64,000 nucleotides of DNA, taken from the NCBI RefSeq assembly GCF_014837245.1, contig NZ_JACYFU010000002.1:930001-994000 (forward strand), in the 5' to 3' direction. Of the stretch, positions 46,810 to 56,014 are shown piece after piece. A program made the translations under genes and the position numbers. The stretch is from Devosia oryzisoli. Its GTDB lineage: Bacteria; Pseudomonadota; Alphaproteobacteria; Rhizobiales; Devosiaceae. Each line of letters begins with the position of its first letter. Position 1 is the stretch's first letter. The notes under the pieces were generated by a model. The model saw only the letters and a program-made list of their open reading frames with translations. It searched no databases and was not told the origin of the DNA.

Positions 46810-47916
46810 ATGACCAGCAATGAAAACACCGTCGCGCTTGGCCGCGGCAACCGCACTGTCACCGTTGAGATCGCCAGAACGGACCTTGCCTTCCACCCCG
46901 TCGAGATCGATACCGCCACTCCTACCGGCGGCAAGATCGCCAAGGTGGCCGGCTTCAACTCCGACCAGCACCCCCATGTGATGCAGTGGCTGCCGGACGG
47001 TGACCTCGAGGACATCCGCGTCCAGGAAGAAGCCGACTTGAGCAAGAGCATCAAGTTCATCGTCGCCGAGAACAGCAGCTCCCACCGCATCACGATCAAC
47101 GACGAAACCCTCGACTGGCCCGCAGACGTGATCTCTGGCGCAGTGGTGCGCAAGCTGGGCAAGATCGACCCGGCGGACGACATCTACCTGGAGCGCGATG
47201 ATGAGCCGGACCTTCTTGTCCGGGACCAGGACCTCATCAAGATCAAGGCAGAGGGTGTCGAGGAGTTCAAGAGCCGCAAGCCGGACGTCTGGAAGCTCAA
47301 TGTGCAGGGCAAGGTGATCGTCTCGAAGTCGTCGACGATCTCCGCAGCCGATGCGATGGCCGAGGCGAACTTCGATCCCAATGCCTGGATCATGATCCTG
47401 AAGGTGCAGGGGCAGCCGAAGCGTCAGCTGCAGCCCAGCGACGTGATTGATCTCACTACACCGGGCATTGAGAAGATCCGGCTCACTGCCAAGGACGTCA
47501 ACAACGGCGAGGCGCCTCCTGCGCCCCGCCGTGACTTCGCCCTCCAGTCGGTAGACGAACAGTACCTCGACGCGTTGGGTTTCCGCTGGGAAACCGACGC
47601 CACCGGCCGCTGGCTCATCATTCACGACTACCCGGTGTCGCCCGGGTACACGGTTACTAAGGTGACGCTGGCCATCCAGGTTCTGCCGACTTACCCGCAG
47701 ACCCAGATCGACATGTTCTACGTGTATCCGGCACTGGTGCGTCGGACCGGCGGCGCGATTCCCGCCACCCAGACCACGGCGACCATTCGGGGTCTCTCCT
47801 TCCAGCGTTGGTCGCGCCACCGCGGGGCTGGCTCCAAGTGGAACCCCAAGACTGACAACGTGATCACCCACCTCGCCATCGTGGAGTCCGCCATCGCCAA
47901 AGAGGTGGGGCAATGA
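46810..47916 (+). CDS. Multi-ubiquitin-like protein fused to an E2-like domain
   Basis: About 368 aa. Three consecutive beta-grasp (multiubiquitin-type) domains can be seen at about 12-80 (VEIARTDLAFHPVEIDTATP), 90-150 (HRITINDETLDWPADVISGA) and 160-230 (WKLNVQGKVIVSKSSTISAA). An E2-family-E-like domain follows at about 248-368: YLDALGFRWETDATGRWLII, LPTYPQTQIDMFYVYPAL, and GLSFQRWSRHRGAGSKWNPK. The whole protein has no cysteine, so a normal E2 thioester is impossible. It starts at an ATG just downstream of a short divergent promoter gap and overlaps the JAB-E1 gene by 4 bp. Confidence 0.82.
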   Translation: MTSNENTVALGRGNRTVTVEIARTDLAFHPVEIDTATPTGGKIAKVAGFNSDQHPHVMQWLPDGDLEDIRVQEEADLSKSIKFIVAENSSSHRITINDETLDWPADVISGAVVRKLGKIDPADDIYLERDDEPDLLVRDQDLIKIKAEGVEEFKSRKPDVWKLNVQGKVIVSKSSTISAADAMAEANFDPNAWIMILKVQGQPKRQLQPSDVIDLTTPGIEKIRLTAKDVNNGEAPPAPRRDFALQSVDEQYLDALGFRWETDATGRWLIIHDYPVSPGYTVTKVTLAIQVLPTYPQTQIDMFYVYPALVRRTGGAIPATQTTATIRGLSFQRWSRHRGAGSKWNPKTDNVITHLAIVESAIAKEVGQ

Positions 47917-49310
47917 CGCCGAACATCACGCTTGCCTTCGCCGGCGTTACCCATACAGCCCTTAAGCGTCACTTGTTCCCTGGTGACGGCAATGAAGCTG
48001 CCGCCGTCCTTCTGTGCTCTGCTTCGCCGGGTCCACGCGACCGGTTGATCGTCCGCGAGGTGATCATGGTTCCGCACGCTGACTGCAAACGCTGGCCCGA
48101 CTACATCACCTGGCCGGGTAGCTATATCGAAGATGCCATTGATTCAGCGGAAGCCGATGGCTTGACGATCGTGCTGCTGCACTCTCACCCAGGCGGATGG
48201 CTGGACTTTTCGAGCATCGATGACGACAGCGACGCACGGGTTATTCCCGGGCTCCTCGAGGCACTGGGAGATCGTCACGGCTCGGCTATCATGACGCCCG
48301 ATGGCGCGGTCCGAGCCAGGCTTTACAACCGTGACATGAATTGCATGCCTGTGGACCTTGTCACCGTGTCGGGAGACGACATCCTCTACTTCTGGAACGA
48401 CGCCATCGCTGATGGACTATTGGCTCCGCGGCCGCTGGCATTTACTGGGCCGATGACAAAGGAGTTGTCGAGGCTTTCAGCGGCAGTCATCGGAGTATCC
48501 GGCACCGGGTCCATCGTGGCAGAGCAGTTGGCGCGGCTCGGCTTCGGCCAGATTGTCCTGATCGATTATGATCTGGTGGAAAAGAAGAACCTCAACCGCA
48601 TCCTGAACTCGACGACCGCAGATGCTGCTGCCCGTCGCCCCAAGGTTGAGATGTTCGCCGACGCCATCGAGACCTACCGTGGCCCGGGAGTCGCCCTACC
48701 AATCGACCAAACGATCAACAGTCGCGATGGCGTCCTCGCGGCCGCCCAATGCGACCTTCTTTTTAGCTGCGTGGACAGCCAGGAAGGGCGGCAGATACTG
48801 GACCTGGTGTGTTCGGCGTTTGTCATGCCGCTTTTCGACGTGGGCGTGACCATCCCGACTCATGAAGGCAACGGGGCGGTGGAGATTATCGACGTTTGCG
48901 GGCGCGTGGATTACGTGCAGCCCGGGGGTGCATCGCTGGCCGATCGCGACGTCTACACCCAGGAGGGCATACGGGCGGAGTTCCTTCGCCAGACCAACTC
49001 CGAAGCATTCGAGGCAGAACTCGCGGACGGGTACATCAAGGGCATCGTGGAAGAAGCTCCGTCGGTGATCACTCTCAACATGCGGGCCGCCGCGGCAGTC
49101 GCCACTGAGTTCCTGGCGCGGGTCTATGCTTTTCGCCAGGAGCCCAACAGGCACTATGCCAGGACGAAGTTCAGTCTCGCCGATTGCGAGGAAACGTATT
49201 GGTCGGAAGACGCCTTCCCCTCTGAACGCGACGACCTGCTTGGGCGTGGTGCATCGGAACCTCTTCTCGGGCTTCCTTCGCTTGCAGCCCAGCGGAGGGA
49301 TGCAGCATGA
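47913..49310 (+). CDS. JAB deubiquitinase-like / E1 ubiquitin-activating-like fusion
   Basis: A 465-aa two-domain protein. The N-terminal JAB/JAMM metallopeptidase domain has Glu28 and LLHSHPGGWLDFSSIDDDSD (H-x-H-P...S-x-x-D; His90, His92, Asp103). The C-terminal ThiF/E1 domain starts at about 190: VIGVSGTGSIVAEQLARLGF (nucleotide loop), VLIDYDLVEKKNLNRIL (Asp, Asn and Arg of the adenylation site). It should adenylate a ubiquitin-like C-terminus and also trim or remove the modifier. It is coupled at both ends (4-bp overlaps) to the multiubiquitin-E2 and DUF6527 genes. Confidence 0.87.
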   Translation: MTPNITLAFAGVTHTALKRHLFPGDGNEAAAVLLCSASPGPRDRLIVREVIMVPHADCKRWPDYITWPGSYIEDAIDSAEADGLTIVLLHSHPGGWLDFSSIDDDSDARVIPGLLEALGDRHGSAIMTPDGAVRARLYNRDMNCMPVDLVTVSGDDILYFWNDAIADGLLAPRPLAFTGPMTKELSRLSAAVIGVSGTGSIVAEQLARLGFGQIVLIDYDLVEKKNLNRILNSTTADAAARRPKVEMFADAIETYRGPGVALPIDQTINSRDGVLAAAQCDLLFSCVDSQEGRQILDLVCSAFVMPLFDVGVTIPTHEGNGAVEIIDVCGRVDYVQPGGASLADRDVYTQEGIRAEFLRQTNSEAFEAELADGYIKGIVEEAPSVITLNMRAAAAVATEFLARVYAFRQEPNRHYARTKFSLADCEETYWSEDAFPSERDDLLGRGASEPLLGLPSLAAQRRDAA

Positions 49311-49651
49311 AATTTCTGGAGTTCTGGGTCAGGCGGCTCCGCAGGCTTTGGGATCGTTACGGTCCGGCCCGAGGGCTGATCGTTGTTGAAGGCGACACGT
49401 TGCCAGAGGGATTGCCTCGCCGGGACCTCGTTCTGCTGCGCGAGGACGGAGAGAACTGGAGCATCGGGATGCGTTGCCCATGTGGATGCGGTGCCACCAT
49501 CGAACTCATGGTCATACCTGAAGCAAGGCCCCGGTGGTCGATTACCACCGATGCGCAACGTCGGCCGACGCTTCATCCTTCGGTTTGGCGGAAAACCGGT
49601 TGCAAGTCCCACTTCTGGGTGCGTGAAGGACGAATACAGTGGTGTGACTAG
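49307..49651 (+). CDS. DUF6527 family protein of the ubiquitin-like operon
   Basis: A 114-aa protein with a compact Cys-rich centre, CPCGCGATIELMV (Cys57, 59 and 61), then LHPSVW, TGCKSHFWVREGRIQWC (Cys99, Cys113). It looks like a small zinc-binding fold. DUF6527 proteins are regular partners of multiubiquitin/ThiF operons; their role is unknown, and a target-recognition or adaptor function is possible. Its ATG overlaps the E1 stop. It converges with the tniQ gene 27 bp further on. Confidence 0.75.
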   Translation: MKFLEFWVRRLRRLWDRYGPARGLIVVEGDTLPEGLPRRDLVLLREDGENWSIGMRCPCGCGATIELMVIPEARPRWSITTDAQRRPTLHPSVWRKTGCKSHFWVREGRIQWCD

Positions 49652-49678
49652 GGAGCGCTATGAGCTCGGCGGATCTCA

Positions 49679-51589
49679 TCACAGCAGCGGCTCTACCTTG
49701 GCGCGGTCATAGAGCAGCCCGCCCTTGACCTCGAGGTCGATCGCCGGCTGCACACCATTCACAGCGAGCCAGTTCCGGAGTTGGAGGCGTGATCGCCCGC
49801 TGCGAATGCCGATCTCGTTGGTCAGCACGTACTTGCCGGCGAATTCCATCACTTGGGCGTAGGGCACCATCTTGTCGGCGTCGACCGACAGCAGGCCGGC
49901 TTCAACGCAGGCGGTGAACACCGGATAAACGTAGATCCCCAGCATCAGGTTGGCATTGCCGATGGTGACGCGATCGAGGTCAGGTGCCGGAAGCTCGTAC
50001 AGGCGCTTGAGCAGGCGCTCTCGATCGATGTCGCTCGCCCTGACGGACACCGCCTCGGTCACTCCCCTTGTGGGCTCCTTGTGCAGAAAGGAGTTCACCC
50101 GATTGTAGAAGATGTCCTCCCACAACGGGAACCATGGCCGCCGGCCCGCCGGGAACATGAGCATGGCCTCACCGAAGGTCACGTAGCCTGGCTGCTTCTT
50201 CACCCGCGGGAAGATCTCCACGTAGTAGTCGAAGAGGTCGGTGATATCGCTGCCGTGGTAGTGTCTTCCCTCCAGGGTAAGGGTCGCTTCCACCCCTTGC
50301 GCCGGCTTCAACCACAGGCTGCTTGCGAAATCCTGGATCGCGTCCACGGGGAGCCCCAGGCGCCACCCCAAGGTCGACTCGGACACCAGCTGCTTGTAGT
50401 TGCGCAGGATGGCCTCGCCCTGCCACTTCATCAGGTTCAGCGGCGAGAACTCGGCCTCCTCCCCCCGCATGGTGAAAACATCAGGGTGCCGGGTGACCTT
50501 GAGCATCAGGCCATAGTCCACATTGAACTTGGCACAGAGCTCCTTTGCACCGACATATGCCTCGGATCGATATGCAGCGTTGCGTGGGACACCCTGGCGG
50601 GAAGCACTGGCTCGGAAGTAGCTCGCCGTGGCAGAAGCGATGATGTCCTTGGTGTCCAGATCGAGGTGAGGGTCTCTGCGCAGATTTCCGAGAGCACCCA
50701 GTTCTTTGTGAATGCCCCACTTGTTGCCACGTCGGTCGACACTGGCAGCCTGGGCTTCACAGAGCTTCAGAAAGCCTCGGGGCCAAGTGATGATGGCTCT
50801 CCCGGCTGCAGCCAAGGCGGATGGCTCAATCCCTCGGATACGACCGCGATTGATATTCGTAGGATCCAGCGGCCGCTGCGTATCGTGGTTAAGCATCAGC
50901 GCCGCGCCGATCGCCACGGCGAGCTCAAACAACTGCCCGCGATCCAGTACGCTGAGGCTGTCGTGCAGCGACGGCATGGTTCCGCGCCGCCGCTCCGGAT
51001 CGGGATCGATGAGAGCCGTAACGAAATCCAGCGCCGCTTCGTCTGCCACCTCTACGAGCTCTTGCGGGAAATCCCGCAAGTCTACCTTCGAGACAGGCAG
51101 CCCGTATTCGTCCTCCCCGACACAGTGCTCGCAGAACTCCACCCCCCATGTCCGGGTGAACCCGAGATCATTGCCGCAGACGGGGCAGGCCGAGAGCAGA
51201 ATCTCCTTGGTCGACGGATCAAAGGTAAGCGGGCGCAGGCTCCAGACAGCCTTGATATATGGTGAGGCGCACAGTGCCCGGGGCGAGAGCCGGCGCCTCA
51301 ATGGTTCCCGGTGCTTCGCTCGCAAGTTGGTTCCGAAGAAGTCGATGTGACGGTCGCCGCGAGCAGGGTAGTACAACGGCTGAAGGAGGTCCGGGTTGGT
51401 GCCAAGCACCTGCGCCAAGCCACTGGCAGTTCCGGCGGACTGCATGGCGATTGACTCCGGCCGAAAACTGCCGACATCGGCCAATGCGAGCACATCGCGA
51501 GCGTGCGGGTAGACGTTGACACTGGCGGCCCGCGCCACCAGGCCCGCCAGATTTTCGTCGGGCATCGGGGTCACGGGCCGAACGAGCAT
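49679..51589 (-). CDS. tniQ: TniQ/TnsD-like target-selection protein
   Basis: About 636 aa. The N-terminal TniQ domain begins LVRPVTPMPDENLAGLVARA and has a zinc finger CPVCGNDLGFTRTWGVEFC, then EHC (Cys135, 138, 153, 156). The long C-terminal region, with several helix-turn-helix-like parts, makes it larger than minimal TniQ proteins and more like TnsD/TnsF, which bind a fixed attachment site. Its ATG overlaps the tnsC stop (TGATG), so I did not use the longer upstream start. It ends 27 bp from the converging DUF6527 gene. The attachment site is probably outside the window. Confidence 0.82.
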   Translation of the reverse strand: MLVRPVTPMPDENLAGLVARAASVNVYPHARDVLALADVGSFRPESIAMQSAGTASGLAQVLGTNPDLLQPLYYPARGDRHIDFFGTNLRAKHREPLRRRLSPRALCASPYIKAVWSLRPLTFDPSTKEILLSACPVCGNDLGFTRTWGVEFCEHCVGEDEYGLPVSKVDLRDFPQELVEVADEAALDFVTALIDPDPERRRGTMPSLHDSLSVLDRGQLFELAVAIGAALMLNHDTQRPLDPTNINRGRIRGIEPSALAAAGRAIITWPRGFLKLCEAQAASVDRRGNKWGIHKELGALGNLRRDPHLDLDTKDIIASATASYFRASASRQGVPRNAAYRSEAYVGAKELCAKFNVDYGLMLKVTRHPDVFTMRGEEAEFSPLNLMKWQGEAILRNYKQLVSESTLGWRLGLPVDAIQDFASSLWLKPAQGVEATLTLEGRHYHGSDITDLFDYYVEIFPRVKKQPGYVTFGEAMLMFPAGRRPWFPLWEDIFYNRVNSFLHKEPTRGVTEAVSVRASDIDRERLLKRLYELPAPDLDRVTIGNANLMLGIYVYPVFTACVEAGLLSVDADKMVPYAQVMEFAGKYVLTNEIGIRSGRSRLQLRNWLAVNGVQPAIDLEVKGGLLYDRAKVEPLL

Positions 51590-52632
51590 CACGCGGCCTG
51601 CCCGTTGACGGTGCCGCCCGCAACGCCTTCGCGGAAGGGGTTGTAGGTGCACATGTTGTTGGGAATCGCCCGGGTATCTACTGCGAGTGCAAGATCGTCG
51701 TATTCGACGCGGGTGCCATCCCGATCAAGGGCGTGAAACACCGCTTGTTCAAGGATGCGGGAGACGATACCCAGGCAGCCGCCCGACGCCGCCCACAACC
51801 GGTGAGGGATGTCGTTCTCGATGAGCTTGGTCTCCTCGGGAAGGAGCTCGTGCTCTTGGAGGAGCGCCGACGCCTCGATGCAATACTCGAGGAAGATTTC
51901 CTGATCCTTCGCCGAACTCCACTTGAGTGGCGAGAAGTCGATCTTTCCCATCTCCCGGTTGGTCAACTGCCGATCAATGGTGATGTGGTCCCGAGCAGCC
52001 GGGATGCCCACGAAGACCATCGGCACAAGGCCACGGATCAGCATGGTCTTCAGCGTGTCACTAACCTCCGTGCTCCGGATGATGTTGGACTTCTCCCTCT
52101 TCCCTTGCTTCACCTCGCTAGTTGCAAGGTGCTGCAGCTCGTCGAGGATGACGAGTTCCGTCTGTCGACCGAATGGCTGGCCGGTCACCGGATCCTTGAA
52201 CGTCCCCGAGAGATATTCGTACACGCGGCGCATGAGCACCGGCCCGCTTCCACTGTCGGCGCGAGGATCGCCAAGCTGGGTCAGGATGTCGACCGCCAGA
52301 GATCGCTTCGACGCGTTGGGCGAGAGGGTCACGTGGAGCACGATCCTCTGTTGCCTGGCGATCTCTTCGCGATCCATGTCCGCCGGGAACAGGCCACGCT
52401 CGATGGCCTCGGGGACAACCTTGTCCTCAATATAGGTGGTGATGGCCGTCGACTTGCCTGAATGCGTAGGCGCAAAGAACTCGATGTAGCGCTTGGGCCT
52501 GTTGGGGACCAGCCGGCCGAACTCCCGCGCCTCATCAAGCTTGTCGTGAACCTCCGGGATGCGCGGATGGTAGATGCGCATCATCTCGAACGCGGCTTCT
52601 ACGGCGCTGCGTCGCGGCTTGATGTAGCTCAT
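51589..52632 (-). CDS. tnsC: TnsC/TniB-type AAA+ transposition regulator
   Basis: A 347-aa AAA+ ATPase: Walker A YIEFFAPTHSGKSTAITTY (Lys60), Walker B ELVILDELQHLATSE (Asp164-Glu165), and sensor-like LVPMVFVGIPAARDH. TnsC forms ATP-dependent filaments on target DNA marked by TniQ/TnsD and recruits the TnsA-TnsB transposase. Its ATG overlaps the tnsB stop by 4 bases and its stop overlaps the tniQ start, so the set is made in fixed proportion. Confidence 0.88.
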   Translation of the reverse strand: MSYIKPRRSAVEAAFEMMRIYHPRIPEVHDKLDEAREFGRLVPNRPKRYIEFFAPTHSGKSTAITTYIEDKVVPEAIERGLFPADMDREEIARQQRIVLHVTLSPNASKRSLAVDILTQLGDPRADSGSGPVLMRRVYEYLSGTFKDPVTGQPFGRQTELVILDELQHLATSEVKQGKREKSNIIRSTEVSDTLKTMLIRGLVPMVFVGIPAARDHITIDRQLTNREMGKIDFSPLKWSSAKDQEIFLEYCIEASALLQEHELLPEETKLIENDIPHRLWAASGGCLGIVSRILEQAVFHALDRDGTRVEYDDLALAVDTRAIPNNMCTYNPFREGVAGGTVNGQAA

Positions 52633-55022
52633 GTCTGATCTCCCTTGTTACTCTTCTTGGCGGCGAGCCTTGCTCTCACCCTGGCGGCGATTGCCTCGGC
52701 GTCGACCACCACCTCCAACGCGGTACCCGGCAAGCCGGGGGGTCTGGGTGGGGCCGACTTCGCCTCTGCGGATTGTTCCTTGGCTTGGCGGTTCCGTTCA
52801 CGATTGGCCGCAGCCTTCCTTTGCCCGGCCTTGCCTCCGAAGGGCTTACCCTTCTTCACCTCGATCGCCTCTGGCGCACGTCTTGCGGCGGTGTCGTAAA
52901 CCACGCCGTGTTGATCATCGCGGGCGACCATGTCCACGTTGTCGCCGGGCATCAGTTCGGGCTCTGGTTCGACGCGAGCGTAGGTTCGCTTAGCGGGTCC
53001 CTTCATGGTCGGCAGGAGGTCCTTAAGGAACTTCCGGTACTCGACACGGGCCTTGGCCATATCCGCATCGGAATGGAAGTCGAGGTTCCGCTTCGTTGCA
53101 AACGCCTTGATGAGGTCCGCACCATACCAAGAGAGATTCTTGGAATAGGCCTGGCGGACGTTCGGCAATGTTACGTACTCCCGTTCAGTCGGATCCCATA
53201 CGTGCACCTTGGAGACGTCACCCGGATCCCACGACACTCGAACCATGACTGTGCGGGTTGAGGTCTTGCTGTGACGCTGTGCCCTTTCCTTGCCGAAGCG
53301 AGCGAGCCGGTTCATCAGCCTCGTGGTCAGCTCAGGATCGTGGAAGCGATGTCCCCAAACGAACACCCCCTCAGCGCTGAGCTGGCAGTTCTTCCCCTTG
53401 CCGAAAATCCTGTCGAGCAGTCCGACTGCATCGACCGTCGCCCTCTTGTGCTGCTCGATACCGCGACGCCACTTGAGGGCCGGGGCGATGCCCATTCCCT
53501 CGCCGGTATGAACCTCCAGGTGATAGAGGTTGACGATGGCGTTCCACATCGCCTTCTCAAGCAGGTACAGGGGGAAGACAGCTTCGACTTCCGGCTTCAG
53601 CTCCAGGGCCTGGCGCTCCTGCGGCGTGAGCGGCAACCCGCCGGGGAGCTTGTGCCAGATGACGGAGTTGAGGGTGCCGAAGGCACGTTCCACATAGGCC
53701 TTGTATGTCGGCATCTTCACCGGCGCCCATTCGACGTCGATACCGGCCGCTTCGCAGGCTGACTGGAACGAGGGGCTGACGAATTCCTTGCCGTTGTCGA
53801 CAATGATGGTGAAGGGCTTGCCCCAACCGTCGGCCGCTCCCTTGTCGTAGCCGTACGTCTCCCAGAGGAATTCCTTCTTGCGGACGACCTGCCTCAGGCA
53901 CCGTGCGACGGTGCTGACACTGGGTGGATCGAAGCCAAGCACGGCGCCGAGGATCATCCGGGAATACACGTCGAGTGCCAGCGTGAGGTACGGCCGCACA
54001 ACGAAGGCCGGCTCTCCGTGCTCGTCGTGGACCACCGCCCACACATCCACCTGGGTGTGGTCGAACATGACGTATTCCAGCGGGCGGGTGGCTTCGATCG
54101 CCTTGCCGCGGCCGCGGAAGCGACGGTTGGCGTTCTTTACTCCATATCGCTGGGCCCAGTGCCACCAGTCGGCATTCTGGTGGATCCACAGCCGGATCGT
54201 CTCGCCGCAGGGGATGGGGTGGTTCGACTTCCGGGGCTTCTTCGTCCGCTTAAGTCGGCCGTTCGCATCGCGATTGTCCACGTGCACGTCGACCGCAGCG
54301 CCTTCGATCTCCTTGAGTGGAAGGTAGTGCTCTTCGTCAATGCTTTCTGCCTCGGCGGCGAACTGCGCCAGGGCGTCGCCGATGGCGAAAGACTGATCGT
54401 CCCAATATGCCTCGATGGCCCGGTTCGCAGCTTCAACGACATCCTTCGGCCACCGCCGTTCTCTGTCGAGGGTGTCTCGGCGCTTGATGAAGTGGGTGAG
54501 GTGCCGTGCACCGGGCGTGCCGCATTCATCCACGGCCCGGAGCAGGCTGCTGGGAGAGGGCTTCCATGTGAACCCCTTCTCCATCGCCTCCGGCAGATGG
54601 TCCTTAATGAACTTCTCGATGCCCAGCCGTCCCCGTCCTACGTCCGGGGAGTCGTCGTACTTCATCACGTAGAAGCGGAGCGTGCGACGACGTTCGAGGT
54701 GTTCCTGCTGCTGGAGGCGCGCCCTGCGTTCCTTCAGAGTGATGTTCGGGTCGTCAGGGTCGAGGATTGTCCGCGGATCGATGTCGTGATCTTCAATGAT
54801 CTGCCGGTCTGCATCGAGGCGGATACGATTGGCCCTGCCATCTGAACGCATCTGGTCGAAGACGTCAGCGTCGACATAAATCTCCAGGTCTGTCCCCTCT
54901 CGCTTGAACTTGAGGCGACCGTCCCGCATCTCCTTGGCGAATTCGGCGAGCACCGGACCGTCGAATTCCGGGATTTGCAGCGAATACAGTTCGCCAACTG
55001 TGACATCGATCTGCGTCACCAT
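52629..55022 (-). CDS. tnsB: TnsB-type DDE transposase
   Basis: A 797-aa Mu/Tn7-type transposase. The N-terminal DNA-binding part is followed by an RNase H-like core with the DDE residues at Asp326 (HTQVDVWAVV), Asp409 (TIIVDNGKEFVSPSF) and Glu445 (YKAYVERAFGTLNSVIW), 35 residues between the last two. A beta-barrel and basic C-terminal tail (ending in Lys/Pro-rich sequence for TnsC contact) follow. It binds the 20-bp end repeats and cuts and joins the 3' ends. Its start overlaps the tnsA stop by 7 bases. Confidence 0.92.
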   Translation of the reverse strand: MVTQIDVTVGELYSLQIPEFDGPVLAEFAKEMRDGRLKFKREGTDLEIYVDADVFDQMRSDGRANRIRLDADRQIIEDHDIDPRTILDPDDPNITLKERRARLQQQEHLERRRTLRFYVMKYDDSPDVGRGRLGIEKFIKDHLPEAMEKGFTWKPSPSSLLRAVDECGTPGARHLTHFIKRRDTLDRERRWPKDVVEAANRAIEAYWDDQSFAIGDALAQFAAEAESIDEEHYLPLKEIEGAAVDVHVDNRDANGRLKRTKKPRKSNHPIPCGETIRLWIHQNADWWHWAQRYGVKNANRRFRGRGKAIEATRPLEYVMFDHTQVDVWAVVHDEHGEPAFVVRPYLTLALDVYSRMILGAVLGFDPPSVSTVARCLRQVVRKKEFLWETYGYDKGAADGWGKPFTIIVDNGKEFVSPSFQSACEAAGIDVEWAPVKMPTYKAYVERAFGTLNSVIWHKLPGGLPLTPQERQALELKPEVEAVFPLYLLEKAMWNAIVNLYHLEVHTGEGMGIAPALKWRRGIEQHKRATVDAVGLLDRIFGKGKNCQLSAEGVFVWGHRFHDPELTTRLMNRLARFGKERAQRHSKTSTRTVMVRVSWDPGDVSKVHVWDPTEREYVTLPNVRQAYSKNLSWYGADLIKAFATKRNLDFHSDADMAKARVEYRKFLKDLLPTMKGPAKRTYARVEPEPELMPGDNVDMVARDDQHGVVYDTAARRAPEAIEVKKGKPFGGKAGQRKAAANRERNRQAKEQSAEAKSAPPRPPGLPGTALEVVVDAEAIAARVRARLAAKKSNKGDQT

Positions 55023-55867
55023 GGGTGCGCACCCGGCAGTTCGAAGATCGCCATGTCGTCAGGCATCTTCATGATCGGCGACTCGGGCAGAAGCTGATGG
55101 CGGAGATCGATGCTGATGATACGGCGGACATGCAGGGCAGCACACTTGCCCAAACTGGAAGCGCCACCGCCAAGCTCAAGCAGCAGCTCCATGAGCATTG
55201 GAGTTGGGTTGCGCCCGAACACCGTCCGCACCCGATCAATGTCCCCGGGTGAGATGGCTACGTCATGGTCCAGGCAGAGCTGTCGGACCGATGACGCGAT
55301 CCGGTCGTTATCGAGGTCATGCGAGCGCACTACGGTGACGAAGTGCCAGTTGATGAATTCGTACACCTGACGGGCGAGCTGGAGCTTGCGTTCGTACAGT
55401 GGATCATCGATGCGAGGATCGTTGTCGTCCTTCACCTCCACCACAAGCCGTACATCGTGAGTGCGGTCGGATGGCTTCCATTGCGTGACGGCCTCGGAGA
55501 ACGGAACACCGGCCTGCACCTGCCGCACAATATGGGCATCGACGGTCAACAAGAGATCCGGCCGATACATCCACTCCTTGGAGTACCCGGTTACCTTCAT
55601 GAACAATTCATGTGGCTGGGCGAGGAGACGCAGTACAGGAGACGCCACCTCGCAGAGATTGATCATCGGACGCTCGGCCTTGACCGATTCCCAAGGCATG
55701 GAGCGCATCCCGGCCTTGATGCAGACCTTCGTGCCGACAACGTGCGGTTCGCGCCCGGTGATGAGATCTACGATCGGGGTGCCATTCTTCATGTACTCAA
55801 TGCGAGCGAAGGTTCTGAGTTGATCCACCTCGAGCTGGCGCTTTACGCGCTCGTATCCGGCGGCCAT
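55016..55867 (-). CDS. tnsA: TnsA-type endonuclease
   Basis: About 283 aa, close to Tn7 TnsA (273). The restriction-endonuclease-like core is visible as NLCEVASPVLRLLAQPHELF (Glu), MYRPDLLLTV (Asp) and VRLVVEVKDDNDP (E-x-K). TnsA cuts the 5' ends of the transposon so that, with TnsB, the element leaves by cut-and-paste. I chose the ATG at 55867 with GAGG 9 bases upstream; the open frame extends further but no good start is seen there. It is first in the tnsA-tnsB-tnsC-tniQ operon, after the hairpin at 56015. Confidence 0.82.
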   Translation of the reverse strand: MAAGYERVKRQLEVDQLRTFARIEYMKNGTPIVDLITGREPHVVGTKVCIKAGMRSMPWESVKAERPMINLCEVASPVLRLLAQPHELFMKVTGYSKEWMYRPDLLLTVDAHIVRQVQAGVPFSEAVTQWKPSDRTHDVRLVVEVKDDNDPRIDDPLYERKLQLARQVYEFINWHFVTVVRSHDLDNDRIASSVRQLCLDHDVAISPGDIDRVRTVFGRNPTPMLMELLLELGGGASSLGKCAALHVRRIISIDLRHQLLPESPIMKMPDDMAIFELPGAHPW

Positions 55868-56014
55868 TTCAAAGAGCCTCGGAAGCGGCGCTGTGAAGAA
55901 GCGCGAAGCTGAACAAGGATTGGAATTCGGAATGCGGCATAAAACTCCCCCGTGTGTCAGTTCTAGAGGGCGAATTCTTTGGAAATGCTGAGCCAGCAAG
56001 GCTAACGAGTGCTT

